Source: Dromaius novaehollandiae
Taxonomy: Eukaryota > Chordata > Aves > Casuariiformes > Dromaiidae
Length of the DNA stretch: 64,000 bases
Assembly: GCF_036370855.1 (NCBI RefSeq)
Contig: NC_088108.1
Span: 14,159,448-14,223,447, forward strand
Direction: 5' to 3'
The translations under genes were made by a program, and so were the position numbers. Numbering within the stretch: position 1 is the first letter of the stretch; the number at the start of each line of letters is the position of its first letter. The notes under the pieces were generated by a model. That model was not told the origin of the DNA. It searched no databases and was given only the letters and a program-made list of their open reading frames with translations. This document shows, piece by piece, positions 48,601-60,000 of the stretch.

Positions 48601-51332
48601 GCTTTCTGGGAAGCCTTGAGAGTACCTGTGGGCTTCAGGTAAGCACTTTGTGCAGCTGTGTAATGGCTGCCTTGCAGGTGTGCTGTTCCTTCTGCCTGGC
48701 CCTGAGAGCAGATTGGCAAGAGAGGACCCCCAAGAAGGGGGCTGGTTAGTTGGATTTAACCCATTTAGAAGTGATGCCCAGAAGTCCTTCAGCATCTGTC
48801 TTGGCAGCCTGTGGAGTGCAGCTGTAGATTTCCCTGCCCGCGCAAGTGGTGTCCGAGTCCTGGGCTCAGGTCAGCACTTGGCTGTCGCTTTCTGCCCATC
48901 TTTCTGCTGTCTGCCAGCTGTGGAGCAGGAGGGTTGGAGGGCTGTGGGTCAGGGCTAGAAGGGAGTTGCTCTGGGTGGACCCTGACTCCTCCTGCGAGAG
49001 GCTAAAGCTAGGGCCGTGCCCGCACTGGGAGCTGCTTTGCAAGGTATCGCTTTGTAAGGGATGTGAATTTTAAACGTTACCTTTCTTTCCTGGTCTTGAG
49101 TCGGTAGTAAAGCCAAACACAAAATGCGAAGAAGATGATCAAAACGACGAGCGTTAAAGTGTTGGCAACGATGATGACGATTTTGTGTTTTGGAGGGCTG
49201 GGGTCAGCCTCTGCAGGACCCTTGGGGGAGAGTACTGCAAAACAGTGGCCAGAGATCAGCGTTTAATAAAAACGTGCATGCTGTGGTAGGTGAAAGGTAG
49301 GAAGGGGAGGGCTGAAGCGTGAAGAGCCCAAGCGCAGCAGCACACGCGTTACGGCCGTGGGGACGTGGCGTCCCAGCACGTGCGGGATGCCATGTGGTAT
49401 CCTAGTTTGGTGCCGTGCATTGAGAAAACGCCCCATTCTTCTCTTCTCCCCCCTGTTGCTTTTGGTGGTGTTGCTCCTCCTCTCACACCCCCTCCTTCCT
49501 GCGCTGGGAGAAAGGGAAGCAGGAGCCTGCTGTCACGAGCGAGACCCACTCTTGTGCTGGGCCGAGGCTCGGCAGATGCTTGTGTGTGCCCAGGGCGGGC
49601 AGCGCAGGAGGGCGGCGCAGAAGGCTGTGGAAAGCCGCGTCTCTGCAGAAGAGCTCCTCCTCAAGTGTTCTCAGCTTTGGAAGGGAGCCCCCTATTCTGC
49701 CTGTGCCCCCAGGTGCTGGTAGGGGCCCGTGGGAGCGCTGCCTTGCCCCTGGAGATTCACCCTTAGACAATGTTAGTGGGGGAGAGGAGGTCTTGCGTCG
49801 GAGTACGTACCTTCAGACAGCACCGAAGCCTCTCTTTCCCCAGGTATGGGGACCCCGTGTACAAGGAGAGTACACAGGAGAAGGCACACCAAGGCAGAGC
49901 AGCCAGCCATGTCTGCTGGTACTCCCAAAGCTGTGTGCGCAAATGAGGCCTGCCCGGCAACGGGGCCCTGGGTTGCCCTGGCGGTGCTGTGACATCGCCG
50001 GCGGGCGTGCAGACCTTGTGAAGGTGTCAGGAGCTCCTCACAATGGGCCGCTGAGCGTGCGCGCGGCCTGCCAGCTCCTTCCCAGTCACCCTGCACAGGC
50101 GTGACCTCAGTGCCACCGGCTGTTTGTTGTAGGCCGTGCTTCTCCTGAGCGCCGTTTGGCGGGGAGGCGGTCTTTCACGGAGCCGGGCAGGCTGTGCAGA
50201 CGAGCCTCTGCAGGGCCTGACGAAAGCTAGGGAGGATGCGCAGGAGCAGGCTGGGAGACTGTCTGGCTCCGTGCATTTCCCCACAGTAAAACAGTAGCCA
50301 CAGTAAAACACTAGGCACATAAGGGAGTGCTTAAATGGGTACGTCTGCTTTAGACCCCACGACAGGCAGAGGCTTTCCTTTCCCCGAAGAAAGGGAGGTG
50401 GCTGTGACCCTCCCCTTGCTTCTTGGGCTGACACGCTGCCCCGGCAAGGCAGCGGAAGCCCCGTCTCAGCCAGGCCCGGCCCCACAGAGAGGAAGCAAAG
50501 CAAGTCTGACTGGAGCTTCCTAGGTTGTGAGGGAGCTGGTAGGCTTCGAGTCTGGGTTTGGTGGGAGCTGAAGCAGCTCGCGGGTGCTGTAGGGGGGACT
50601 GTGCTTTCTGAAGGAGCTTGTCCTTAAAACGCAGCTTCCCCTGTTTGTGTCCCACATGTGGCCCAAGCGGGAAGGAGCTGCGTGTGCCCTGTAGAGTCGG
50701 CAGTGAGTGCGGTTGTGCGCTCAGAGCCGTGTCTCTGGCAGGGGTGGGCAGAGACGGGGAGCGTCTCTGGAGAGAATGGTACCCGCAGGGCTCGAGCGTG
50801 GCCCAGAATCCCTTCTGCTGGGGTCTGAAGGCCATTTTTCCATGGGGTCCGCTGCCCTGTAAGCGGGGATTGCTAACGGAGGGCGAGTGAGAGCTACGTC
50901 GGGAGGCACCTTCACTGGTAGGAAGTCTTCTGAAGTCCGGGGAGTCTGCTGGGTGCCTTTCAAGCATGGCGTCGCTGTCCTGCACCTGTGCTTGTGGTGT
51001 TGGCAGTTAGGCAGGCTTTTGAGGAAGAGCGGTGCGTGCAGGCAGTGCTTGCTGTGCCTCAAGAGAAGTGGCAGTGGCACAGCAGAAGAGAAAGGATCAG
51101 CTGCACCACGGTGCCTGGGGCCACAGGCTGATGCTGCTTGTGCCATGGTGTGTCCGGCGGGGGCTGAGGGTCGAGCCCGTTGTCTCTGGAGCAAGGTGCA
51201 ACTGAACCGGGATGTGGTTAAGGCACGCTTTTGTGGATGTGGTGGCGTTTGGGGTGTAGGAAGTGGGTGTAGATGCATTTGTGTCCTCCTCCTGGGATCT
51301 GTGCTGCCTGGTGGTGGGCAGCGGTGGGTTAT
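45624..51332. repeat. Macrosatellite unit 9 (5709 bp, group B, intact donor)
   Basis: Group B at the other sites but with the ancestral-looking exon-1 donor (gtacgt). It has the C8 run near 47336, shared only with unit 2. Insertion at 49594-49607. CpG island about 46023-47884. Confidence 0.97.
47809..49910 (-). CDS. Unit 9 copy of the 160-aa membrane-protein gene (intact donor)
   Basis: Join 49910-49811, 49234-49081, 48210-48067, 47893-47809. Same predicted protein. It is the only group-B unit that keeps the gtacgt donor, although its neighbours on both sides carry gtacat. AATAAA at 47411-47416. Confidence 0.74.
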
Positions 51333-54300
51333 TGTTCATGTCTCGGTGGCCTGAAGGCGGTCTTGTTAGTCTGAGCGCTTGCAGCTCTGGGTTGGAGGTG
51401 GTGTCTTGTGAAGACCTGGGCAGTAGTTGGTTTGCTGCTTGTGGAGTTGCTGCTGGCTGGAGGTGAGCTGCTTGAGGGAAGAGAGATGTTCTTGCAGCCT
51501 GTGAGTGCCGCGCTCGGGCTTTTCAGCTGGTTTGTGTCATAAGCAGCTACCCTGAGCCCCTCAGTCGCACTGGGGCTGCGATGCAGGCTGAGTAGCTGTG
51601 TTGTTTGTGGAGCAGCTTGTGTGAGGCCTGGTTGCCGCAAGGAAGAGGGTGCGGAGCTGCTGGAGCAGAAGTGCCCATGAAGGTTGTGCTGGAAGACCTC
51701 AAACCCAGGAGCAGTTGAGGTTGGAAGGGCTGCCTGGAGGCCCCTGAATGCGCTGGCATGCCCAAAGCGGGTCTAATTCACCCGGGCAGCTCGGGGCCTC
51801 GTGCAGTCGTGTCTCCAACTGCCCAGGTCTGGGAAAAGCTGGCATTTCCTCTTTGTGGCCTTGCGGTCACTGGACTGTGTGGAGACCGTGTGGGCTGTGG
51901 TGTGCGGTTTGGCCTCTTTGCTGGTGTGATGCGCGAGCTGGCACAGGGAGCAGCGAAGCCGCGAGCTCCTGGTGGAGAAGCCCCGGAGGCGCTGACGAGC
52001 CGTGCGGCTTTGTCCCGCTCGTCTCGAAGGGGCCCGGCTCCCGAAGCGCCTGCGAGAGTCACGTGAGAACGGCGGCGGTTCTCCGCAGGAGATGCAGGGG
52101 CCCTGTGCGCGTGCAGCAGCTCTTTTTGAAGCACTCTGCAGCGGTCTGTGGTTATTCTGCCATCGTGTGGCTGTGAAGAGCTGGCGGGCCGAGGTTTCTG
52201 CAGGAGGTGATGAGACCGCGCTTCTCAGAGCAGGAGCAGCCCAGCGCGTCGCGGGGGGTGTCGCCAGGGCTGTCGGCGCGGTTTGCGCCTTGCCGCAGGC
52301 TGCTGTGCGGGAAAGGGGCTTTGGAGCAGTTGCCCCACGGGCATGGCGGAGGAGCGCTGGGAAGGGGTCGTGGGCGTGGGGTGGTGGAGCTGGGGCGCCT
52401 GTGGGAGCTGCGTGCGCGTGTCAGGGCGCGCGGAGCGGCAGAGGAGGGCAGCAGGCTGCCCGAGCGCCGGGCGCCGCTAGGGCGCAGGTGGTGGCTGTGG
52501 CGGGGAGGGGGCTTTGCTGCACGGGGCAGTGGGACAGAGCGCCCGCCGCCTCCAGCCCCGGCGCCGTGGCCGGGCTCCGGCTGTGCCCGCACGGCTGCTG
52601 CCGAGGCCCCGAGGCCTGGCCACCGGGACGCTCTGCAGCCCCGCGTTGGAAAGCCCCATTACTTGGATTTAGAAATCCTAGTTAGCTGGATTTAGAAATC
52701 CTAGTTAGTTGGATTTAACCCATTCAAGAGTGCCGCCGGCGCAGCCGCGGGCAGTGCGGAGCACAGACAGGCCATGAGCCGCCAGCAGGGTTGTGGCGCT
52801 TCCCGGCCCTGCTGGGTGGGCACGAGTGAGTTGTGGCCGGGAGCCGGCGCGAAAGCGCGGGGAGCGAACGCGGGGCTGCGGGCCCACGGCCCTGTGTCTG
52901 GCTCTTGTAGCTGGCGTCCCCCACGCTCCCTCTCGCACGGGAGCGCTCCTGGCCAAAGCCCTCAGGCCCAGCCGTGTTGGTGCTGGAGCGCGTGCGAGTG
53001 GAGGAGCTCTGTGCCCCAAGGCCTGTGGGTGGGAGAGATCCCCCCCACCCCCGGCCCCCGCGAGCTGCTCTAAGGAAACACCACTCTGGCATTGCGTGAG
53101 CTCTGCCTCCTCTCTGTCTTTATTGCCCAGGGGCCTCCTCGTGCGGGTGGCCGTGCGCAATGATGGCGCCGGCCCGAGATGGAGGAGCACGGTGCGGGCA
53201 GGCTGGGCGGAGGGACGGTGCCGTGGCCTGGTGTCGGGGCCGGCTGTGGCTTTGCGGGCACGCTCTGGAGCAGGCGCAGGCCTGGGGCAGCGGCCGCAGA
53301 CTCTCTGCGCTTTGGGCAACAGAGTTGTGGGCACGCGGGGAGGTGAGTTTGTGGGCGCACGGGCCGGTGCTTCGCCAGGGCTCTGCTGGGCTCTGGCTGA
53401 CGTGTCCGAGCATCGGCGTCGCTCTCGTCGTGCCTCAGTGGCCCCGGTGCCCGTCTCCCACCGCACGGCCCCAGTCTGGCTCGGTGTCGGTGTGCCTAGC
53501 CCAGCGTGCTGCCCGCTCAGGCCTCGTCGCTGGTCAGTGCTTCGAGCCTGCCCGTGCCAGGCGCACCTGCATCTGCAGTGTTCTCCTCCTGCGTGGTGGC
53601 ACTGAAATGGAAGCCGGGGTTGTGTGCAGTAACTCTCTGAAGGGCACACTGGCCAGCCCCAAGGGAAAGGGAGCAGGAGAATATGCCCTTAAGCCGCCCC
53701 AAAGCAAGCCCGCCCTTGAAAGGGGCGCAGCGTAGCCTGAGCAAGGTGTCTTCTGCTTCTGTGGTGGTGATTACCTGTCCCTGGAAGAGCTTCTGCTGAA
53801 CCCTCCCAAGCCTGGTGTGGGAGGCCAGGGTGGAAGAAGGAGGCCGCCATAGAGATATTCGTCTCCGTTGCTTGTGTTGCTGCCGAACTCTAAGCTTGCA
53901 GCGCTTGGAGAAGCACACCTGGAGCAGGTACACTGCAGGCTGGCGGGATGCTGGAAATAATGCATTAGCAGATGAACTTTGTGTTGGTGCGAGTTTGAAG
54001 AGGGGAAGGTTTGAAGGGACTTGCTCGGATGGAGCTTTTTGTCCTGGAGGCAGGACAGAACTCACCTCTCCAGAGTGGCAGCGGGTCTGGCAAGCGGATG
54101 CCTCGGCATCGTCCTCTGGAGACCTAGGAATCGTACCGAGAGGTATGGTAAAGGATTTTTAGTTGTCCTTTTGAAAGGAAGCGCGCTGCCTAGTAGGGAA
54201 CTTGTGCTCTGTTCCATTTGCCAGGGAAAGCCCCTCGGAGACTAGCAGGGCTCTGCGTCTTTGGTCAGGTCTGCCGCCTTTGGAAAGGGTTAAAATGCCG

Positions 54301-57040
54301 GCCTGGGAGCTTTCTGGGAAGCCTTGAGAGTACCTGTGGGCTTCAGGTAAGCACTTTGTGCAGCTGTGTAATGGCTGCCTTGCAGGTGTGCTGTTCCTTC
54401 TGCCTGGCCCTGAGAGCAGATTGGCAAGAGAGGACCCCCAAGAAGGGGGCTGGTTAGTTGGATTTAACCCATTTAGAAGTGATGCCCAGAAGTCCTTCAG
54501 CATCTGTCTTGGCAGCCTGTGGAGTGCAGCTGTAGATTTCCCTGCCCGCGCAAGTGGTGTCCGAGTCCTGGGCTCAGGTCAGCACTTGGCTGTCGCTTTC
54601 TGCCCATCTTTCTGCTGTCTGCCAGCTGTGGAGCAGGAGGGTTGGAGGGCTGTGGGTCAGGGCTAGAAGGGAGTTGCTCTGGGTGGACCCTGACTCCTCC
54701 TGCGAGAGGCTAAAGCTAGGGCCGTGCCCGCACTGGGAGCTGCTTTGCAAGGTATCGCTTTGTAAGGGATGTGAATTTTAAACGTTACCTTTCTTTCCTG
54801 GTCTTGAGTCGGTAGTAAAGCCAAACACAAAATGCGAAGAAGATGATCAAAACGACGAGCGTTAAAGTGTTGGCAACGATGATGACGATTTTGTGTTTTG
54901 GAGGGCTGGGGTCAGCCTCTGCAGGACCCTTGGGGGAGAGTACTGCAAAACAGTGGCCAGAGATCAGCGTTTAATAAAAACGTGCATGCTGTGGTAGGTG
55001 AAAGGTAGGAAGGGGAGGGCTGAAGCGTGAAGAGCCCAAGCGCAGCAGCACACGCGTTACGGCCGTGGGGACGTGGCGTCCCAGCACGTGCGGGATGCCA
55101 TGTGGTATCCTAGTTTGGTGCCGTGCATTGAGAAAACGCCCCATTCTTCTCTTCTCCCCCCTGTTGCTTTTGGTGGTGTTGCTCCTCCTCTCACACCCCC
55201 TCCTTCCTGCGCTGGGAGAAAGGGAAGCAGGAGCCTGCTGTCACGAGCGAGACCCACTCTTGTGCTGGGCCGAGGCTCGGCAGATGCTTGTGTGTGCCCA
55301 GGGCGGGCAGCGCAGGAGGGCGGCGCAGAAGGCTGTGGAAAGCCGCGTCTCTGCAGAAGAGCTCCTCCTCAAGTGTTCTCAGCTTTGGAAGGGAGCCCCC
55401 TATTCTGCCTGTGCCCCCAGGTGCTGGTAGGGGCCCGTGGGAGCGCTGCCTTGCCCCTGGAGATTCACCCTTAGACAATGTTAGTGGGGGAGAGGAGGTC
55501 TTGCGTCGGAGTATGTACCTTCAGACAGCACCGAAGCCTCTCTTTCCCCAGGTATGGGGACCCCGTGTACAAGGAGAGTACACAGGAGAAGGCACACCAA
55601 GGCAGAGCAGCCAGCCATGTCTGCTGGTACTCCCAAAGCTGTGTGCGCAAATGAGGCCTGCCCGGCAACGGGGCCCTGGGTTGCCCTGGCGGTGCTGTGA
55701 CATCGCCGGCGGGCGTGCAGACCTTGTGAAGGTGTCAGGAGCTCCTCACAATGGGCCGCTGAGCGTGCGCGCGGCCTGCCAGCTCCTTCCCAGTCACCCT
55801 GCACAGGCGTGACCTCAGTGCCACCGGCTGTTTGTTGTAGGCCGTGCTTCTCCTGAGCGCCGTTTGGCGGGGAGGCGGTCTTTCACGGAGCCGGGCAGGC
55901 TGTGCAGACGAGCCTCTGCAGGGCCTGACGAAAGCTAGGGAGGATGCGCAGGAGCAGGCTGGGAGACTGTCTGGCTCCGTGCATTTCCCCACAGTAAAAC
56001 AGTAGCCACAGTAAAACACTAGGCACATAAGGGAGTGCTTAAATGGGTACGTCTGCTTTAGACCCCACGACAGGCAGAGGCTTTCCTTTCCCCGAAGAAA
56101 GGGAGGTGGCTGTGACCCTCCCCTTGCTTCTTGGGCTGACACGCTGCCCCGGCAAGGCAGCGGAAGCCCCGTCTCAGCCAGGCCCGGCCCCACAGAGAGG
56201 AAGCAAAGCAAGTCTGACTGGAGCTTCCTAGGTTGTGAGGGAGCTGGTAGGCTTCGAGTCTGGGTTTGGTGGGAGCTGAAGCAGCTCGCGGGTGCTGTAG
56301 GGGGGACTGTGCTTTCTGAAGGAGCTTGTCCTTAAAACGCAGCTTCCCCTGTTTGTGTCCCACATGTGGCCCAAGCGGGAAGGAGCTGCGTGTGCCCTGT
56401 AGAGTCGGCAGTGAGTGCGGTTGTGCGCTCAGAGCCGTGTCTCTGGCAGGGGTGGGCAGAGACGGGGAGCGTCTCTGGAGAGAATGGTACCCGCAGGGCT
56501 CGAGCGTGGCCCAGAATCCCTTCTGCTGGGGTCTGAAGGCCATTTTTCCATGGGGTCCGCTGCCCTGTAAGCGGGGATTGCTAACGGAGGGTGAGTGAGA
56601 GCTACGTCGGGAGGCACCTTCACTGGTAGGAAGTCTTCTGAAGTCCGGGGAGTCTGCTGGGTGCCTTTCAAGCATGGCGTCGCTGTCCTGCACCTGTGCT
56701 TGTGGTGTTGGCAGTTAGGCAGGCTTTTGAGGAAGAGCGGTGCGTGCAGGCAGTGCTTGCTGTGCCTCAAGAGAAGTGGCAGTGGCACAGCAGAAGAGAA
56801 AGGATCAGCTGCACCACGGTGCCTGGGGCCACAGGCTGATGCTGCTTGTGCCATGGTGTGTCCGGCGGGGGCTGAGGGTCGAGCCCGTTGTCTCTGGAGC
56901 AAGGTGCAACTGAACCGGGATGTGGTTAAGGCACGCTTTTGTGGATGTGGTGGCGTTTGGGGTGTAGGAAGTGGGTGTAGATGCATTTGTGTCCTCCTCC
57001 TGGGATCTGTGCTGCCTGGTGGTGGGCAGCGGTGGGTTAT
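51333..57040. repeat. Macrosatellite unit 10 (5708 bp, group B)
   Basis: Group B with insertion at 55302-55315, donor +5 change at 55514 and gagggtgagtg (about 56590). It carries aaaatgccggcct, a group-A base. Private changes are gcgccgtggcc (about 52567) and cgagatggagg (about 53180). CpG island about 51732-53592. Confidence 0.97.
53517..55618 (-). CDS. Unit 10 copy of the 160-aa membrane-protein gene (weaker exon-1 donor)
   Basis: Join 55618-55519, 54942-54789, 53918-53775, 53601-53517. Same predicted protein; donor gtacat (change at 55514). AATAAA at 53119-53124. Confidence 0.72.
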
Positions 57041-60000
57041 TGTTCATGTCTCGGTGGCCTGAAGGCGGTCTTGTTAGTCTGAGCGCTTGCAGCTCTGGGT
57101 TGGAGGTGGTGTCTTGTGAAGACCTGGGCAGTAGTTGGTTTGCTGCTTGTGGAGTTGCTGCTGGCTGGAGGTGAGCTGCTTGAGGGAAGAGAGATGTTCT
57201 TGCAGCCTGTGAGTGCCGCGCTCGGGCTTTTCAGCTGGTTTGTGTCATAAGCAGCTACCCTGAGCCCCTCAGTCGCACTGGGGCTGCGATGCAGGCTGAG
57301 TAGCTGTGTTGTTTGTGGAGCAGCTTGTGTGAGGCCTGGTTGCCGCAAGGAAGAGGGTGCGGAGCTGCTGGAGCAGAAGTGCCCATGAAGGTTGTGCTGG
57401 AAGACCTCAAACCCAGGAGCAGTTGAGGTTGGAAGGGCTGCCTGGAGGCCCCTGAATGCGCTGGCATGCCCAAAGCGGGTCTAATTCACCCGGGCAGCTC
57501 GGGGCCTCGTGCAGTCGTGTCTCCAACTGCCCAGGTCTGGGAAAAGCTGGCATTTCCTCTTTGTGGCCTTGCGGTCACTGGACTGTGTGGAGACCGTGTG
57601 GGCTGTGGTGTGCGGTTTGGCCTCTTTGCTGGTGTGATGCGCGAGCTGGCACAGGGAGCAGCGAAGCCGCGAGCTCCTGGTGGAGAAGCCCCGGAGGCGC
57701 TGACGAGCCGTGCGGCTTTGTCCCGCTCGTCTCGAAGGGGCCCGGCTCCCGAAGCGCCTGCGAGAGTCACGTGAGAACGGCGGCGGTTCTCCGCAGGAGA
57801 TGCAGGGGCCCTGTGCGCGTGCAGCAGCTCTTTTTGAAGCACTCTGCAGCGGTCTGTGGTTATTCTGCCATCGTGTGGCTGTGAAGAGCTGGCGGGCCGA
57901 GGTTTCTGCAGGAGGTGATGAGACCGCGCTTCTCAGAGCAGGAGCAGCCCAGCGCGTCGCGGGGGGTGTCGCCAGGGCTGTCGGCGCGGTTTGCGCCTTG
58001 CCGCAGGCTGCTGTGCGGGAAAGGGGCTTTGGAGCAGTTGCCCCACGGGCATGGCGGAGGAGCGCTGGGAAGGGGTCGTGGGCGTGGGGTGGTGGAGCTG
58101 GGGCGCCTGTGGGAGCTGCGTGCGCGTGTCAGGGCGCGCGGAGCGGCAGAGGAGGGCAGCAGGCTGCCCGAGCGCCGGGCGCCGCTAGGGCGCAGGTGGT
58201 GGCTGTGGCGGGGAGGGGGCTTTGCTGCACGGGGCAGTGGGACAGAGCGCCCGCCGCCTCCAGCCCCGGCGCCGCGGCCGGGCTCCGGCTGTGCCCGCAC
58301 GGCTGCTGCCGAGGCCCCGAGGCCTGGCCACCGGGACGCTCTGCAGCCCCGCGTTGGAAAGCCCCATTACTTGGATTTAGAAATCCTAGTTAGCTGGATT
58401 TAGAAATCCTAGTTAGTTGGATTTAACCCATTCAAGAGTGCCGCCGGCGCAGCCGCGGGCAGTGCGGAGCACAGACAGGCCATGAGCCGCCAGCAGGGTT
58501 GTGGCGCTTCCCGGCCCTGCTGGGTGGGCACGAGTGAGTTGTGGCCGGGAGCCGGCGCGAAAGCGCGGGGAGCGAACGCGGGGCTGCGGGCCCACGGCCC
58601 TGTGTCTGGCTCTTGTAGCTGGCGTCCCCCACGCTCCCTCTCGCACGGGAGCGCTCCTGGCCAAAGCCCTCAGGCCCAGCCGTGTTGGTGCTGGAGCGCG
58701 TGCGAGTGGAGGAGCTCTGTGCCCCAAGGCCTGTGGGTGGGAGAGATCCCCCCCACCCCCGGCCCCCGCGAGCTGCTCTAAGGAAACACCACTCTGGCAT
58801 TGCGTGAGCTCTGCCTCCTCTCTGTCTTTATTGCCCAGGGGCCTCCTCGTGCGGGTGGCCGTGCGCAATGATGGCGCCGGCCCGAGACGGAGGAGCACGG
58901 TGCGGGCAGGCTGGGCGGAGGGACGGTGCCGTGGCCTGGTGTCGGGGCCGGCTGTGGCTTTGCGGGCACGCTCTGGAGCAGGCGCAGGCCTGGGGCAGCG
59001 GCCGCAGACTCTCTGCGCTTTGGGCAACAGAGTTGTGGGCACGCGGGGAGGTGAGTTTGTGGGCGCACGGGCCGGTGCTTCGCCAGGGCTCTGCTGGGCT
59101 CTGGCTGACGTGTCCGAGCATCGGCGTCGCTCTCGTCGTGCCTCAGTGGCCCCGGTGCCCGTCTCCCACCGCACGGCCCCAGTCTGGCTCGGTGTCGGTG
59201 TGCCTAGCCCAGCGTGCTGCCTGCTCAGGCCTCGTCGCTGGTCAGTGCTTCGAGCCTGCCCGTGCCAGGCGCACCTGCATCTGCAGTGTTCTCCTCCTGC
59301 GTGGTGGCACTGAAATGGAAGCCGGGGTTGTGTGCAGTAACTCTCTGAAGGGCACACTGGCCAGCCCCAAGGGAAAGGGAGCAGGAGAATATGCCCTTAA
59401 GCCGCCCCAAAGCAAGCCCGCCCTTGAAAGGGGCGCAGCGTAGCCTGAGCAAGGTGTCTTCTGCTTCTGTGGTGGTGATTACCTGTCCCTGGAAGAGCTT
59501 CTGCTGAACCCTCCCAAGCCTGGTGTGGGAGGCCAGGGTGGAAGAAGGAGGCCGCCATAGAGATATTCGTCTCCGTTGCTTGTGTTGCTGCCGAACTCTA
59601 AGCTTGCAGCGCTTGGAGAAGCACACCTGGAGCAGGTACACTGCAGGCTGGCGGGATGCTGGAAATAATGCATTAGCAGATGAACTTTGTGTTGGTGCGA
59701 GTTTGAAGAGGGGAAGGTTTGAAGGGACTTGCTCGGATGGAGCTTTTTGTCCTGGAGGCAGGACAGAACTCACCTCTCCAGAGTGGCAGCGGGTCTGGCA
59801 AGCGGATGCCTCGGCATCGTCCTCTGGAGACCTAGGAATCGTACCGAGAGGTATGGTAAAGGATTTTTAGTTGTCCTTTTGAAAGGAAGCGCGCTGCCTA
59901 GTAGGGAACTTGTGCTCTGTTCCATTTGCCAGGGAAAGCCCCTCGGAGACTAGCAGGGCTCTGCGTCTTTGGTCAGGTCTGCCGCCTTTGGAAAGGGTTA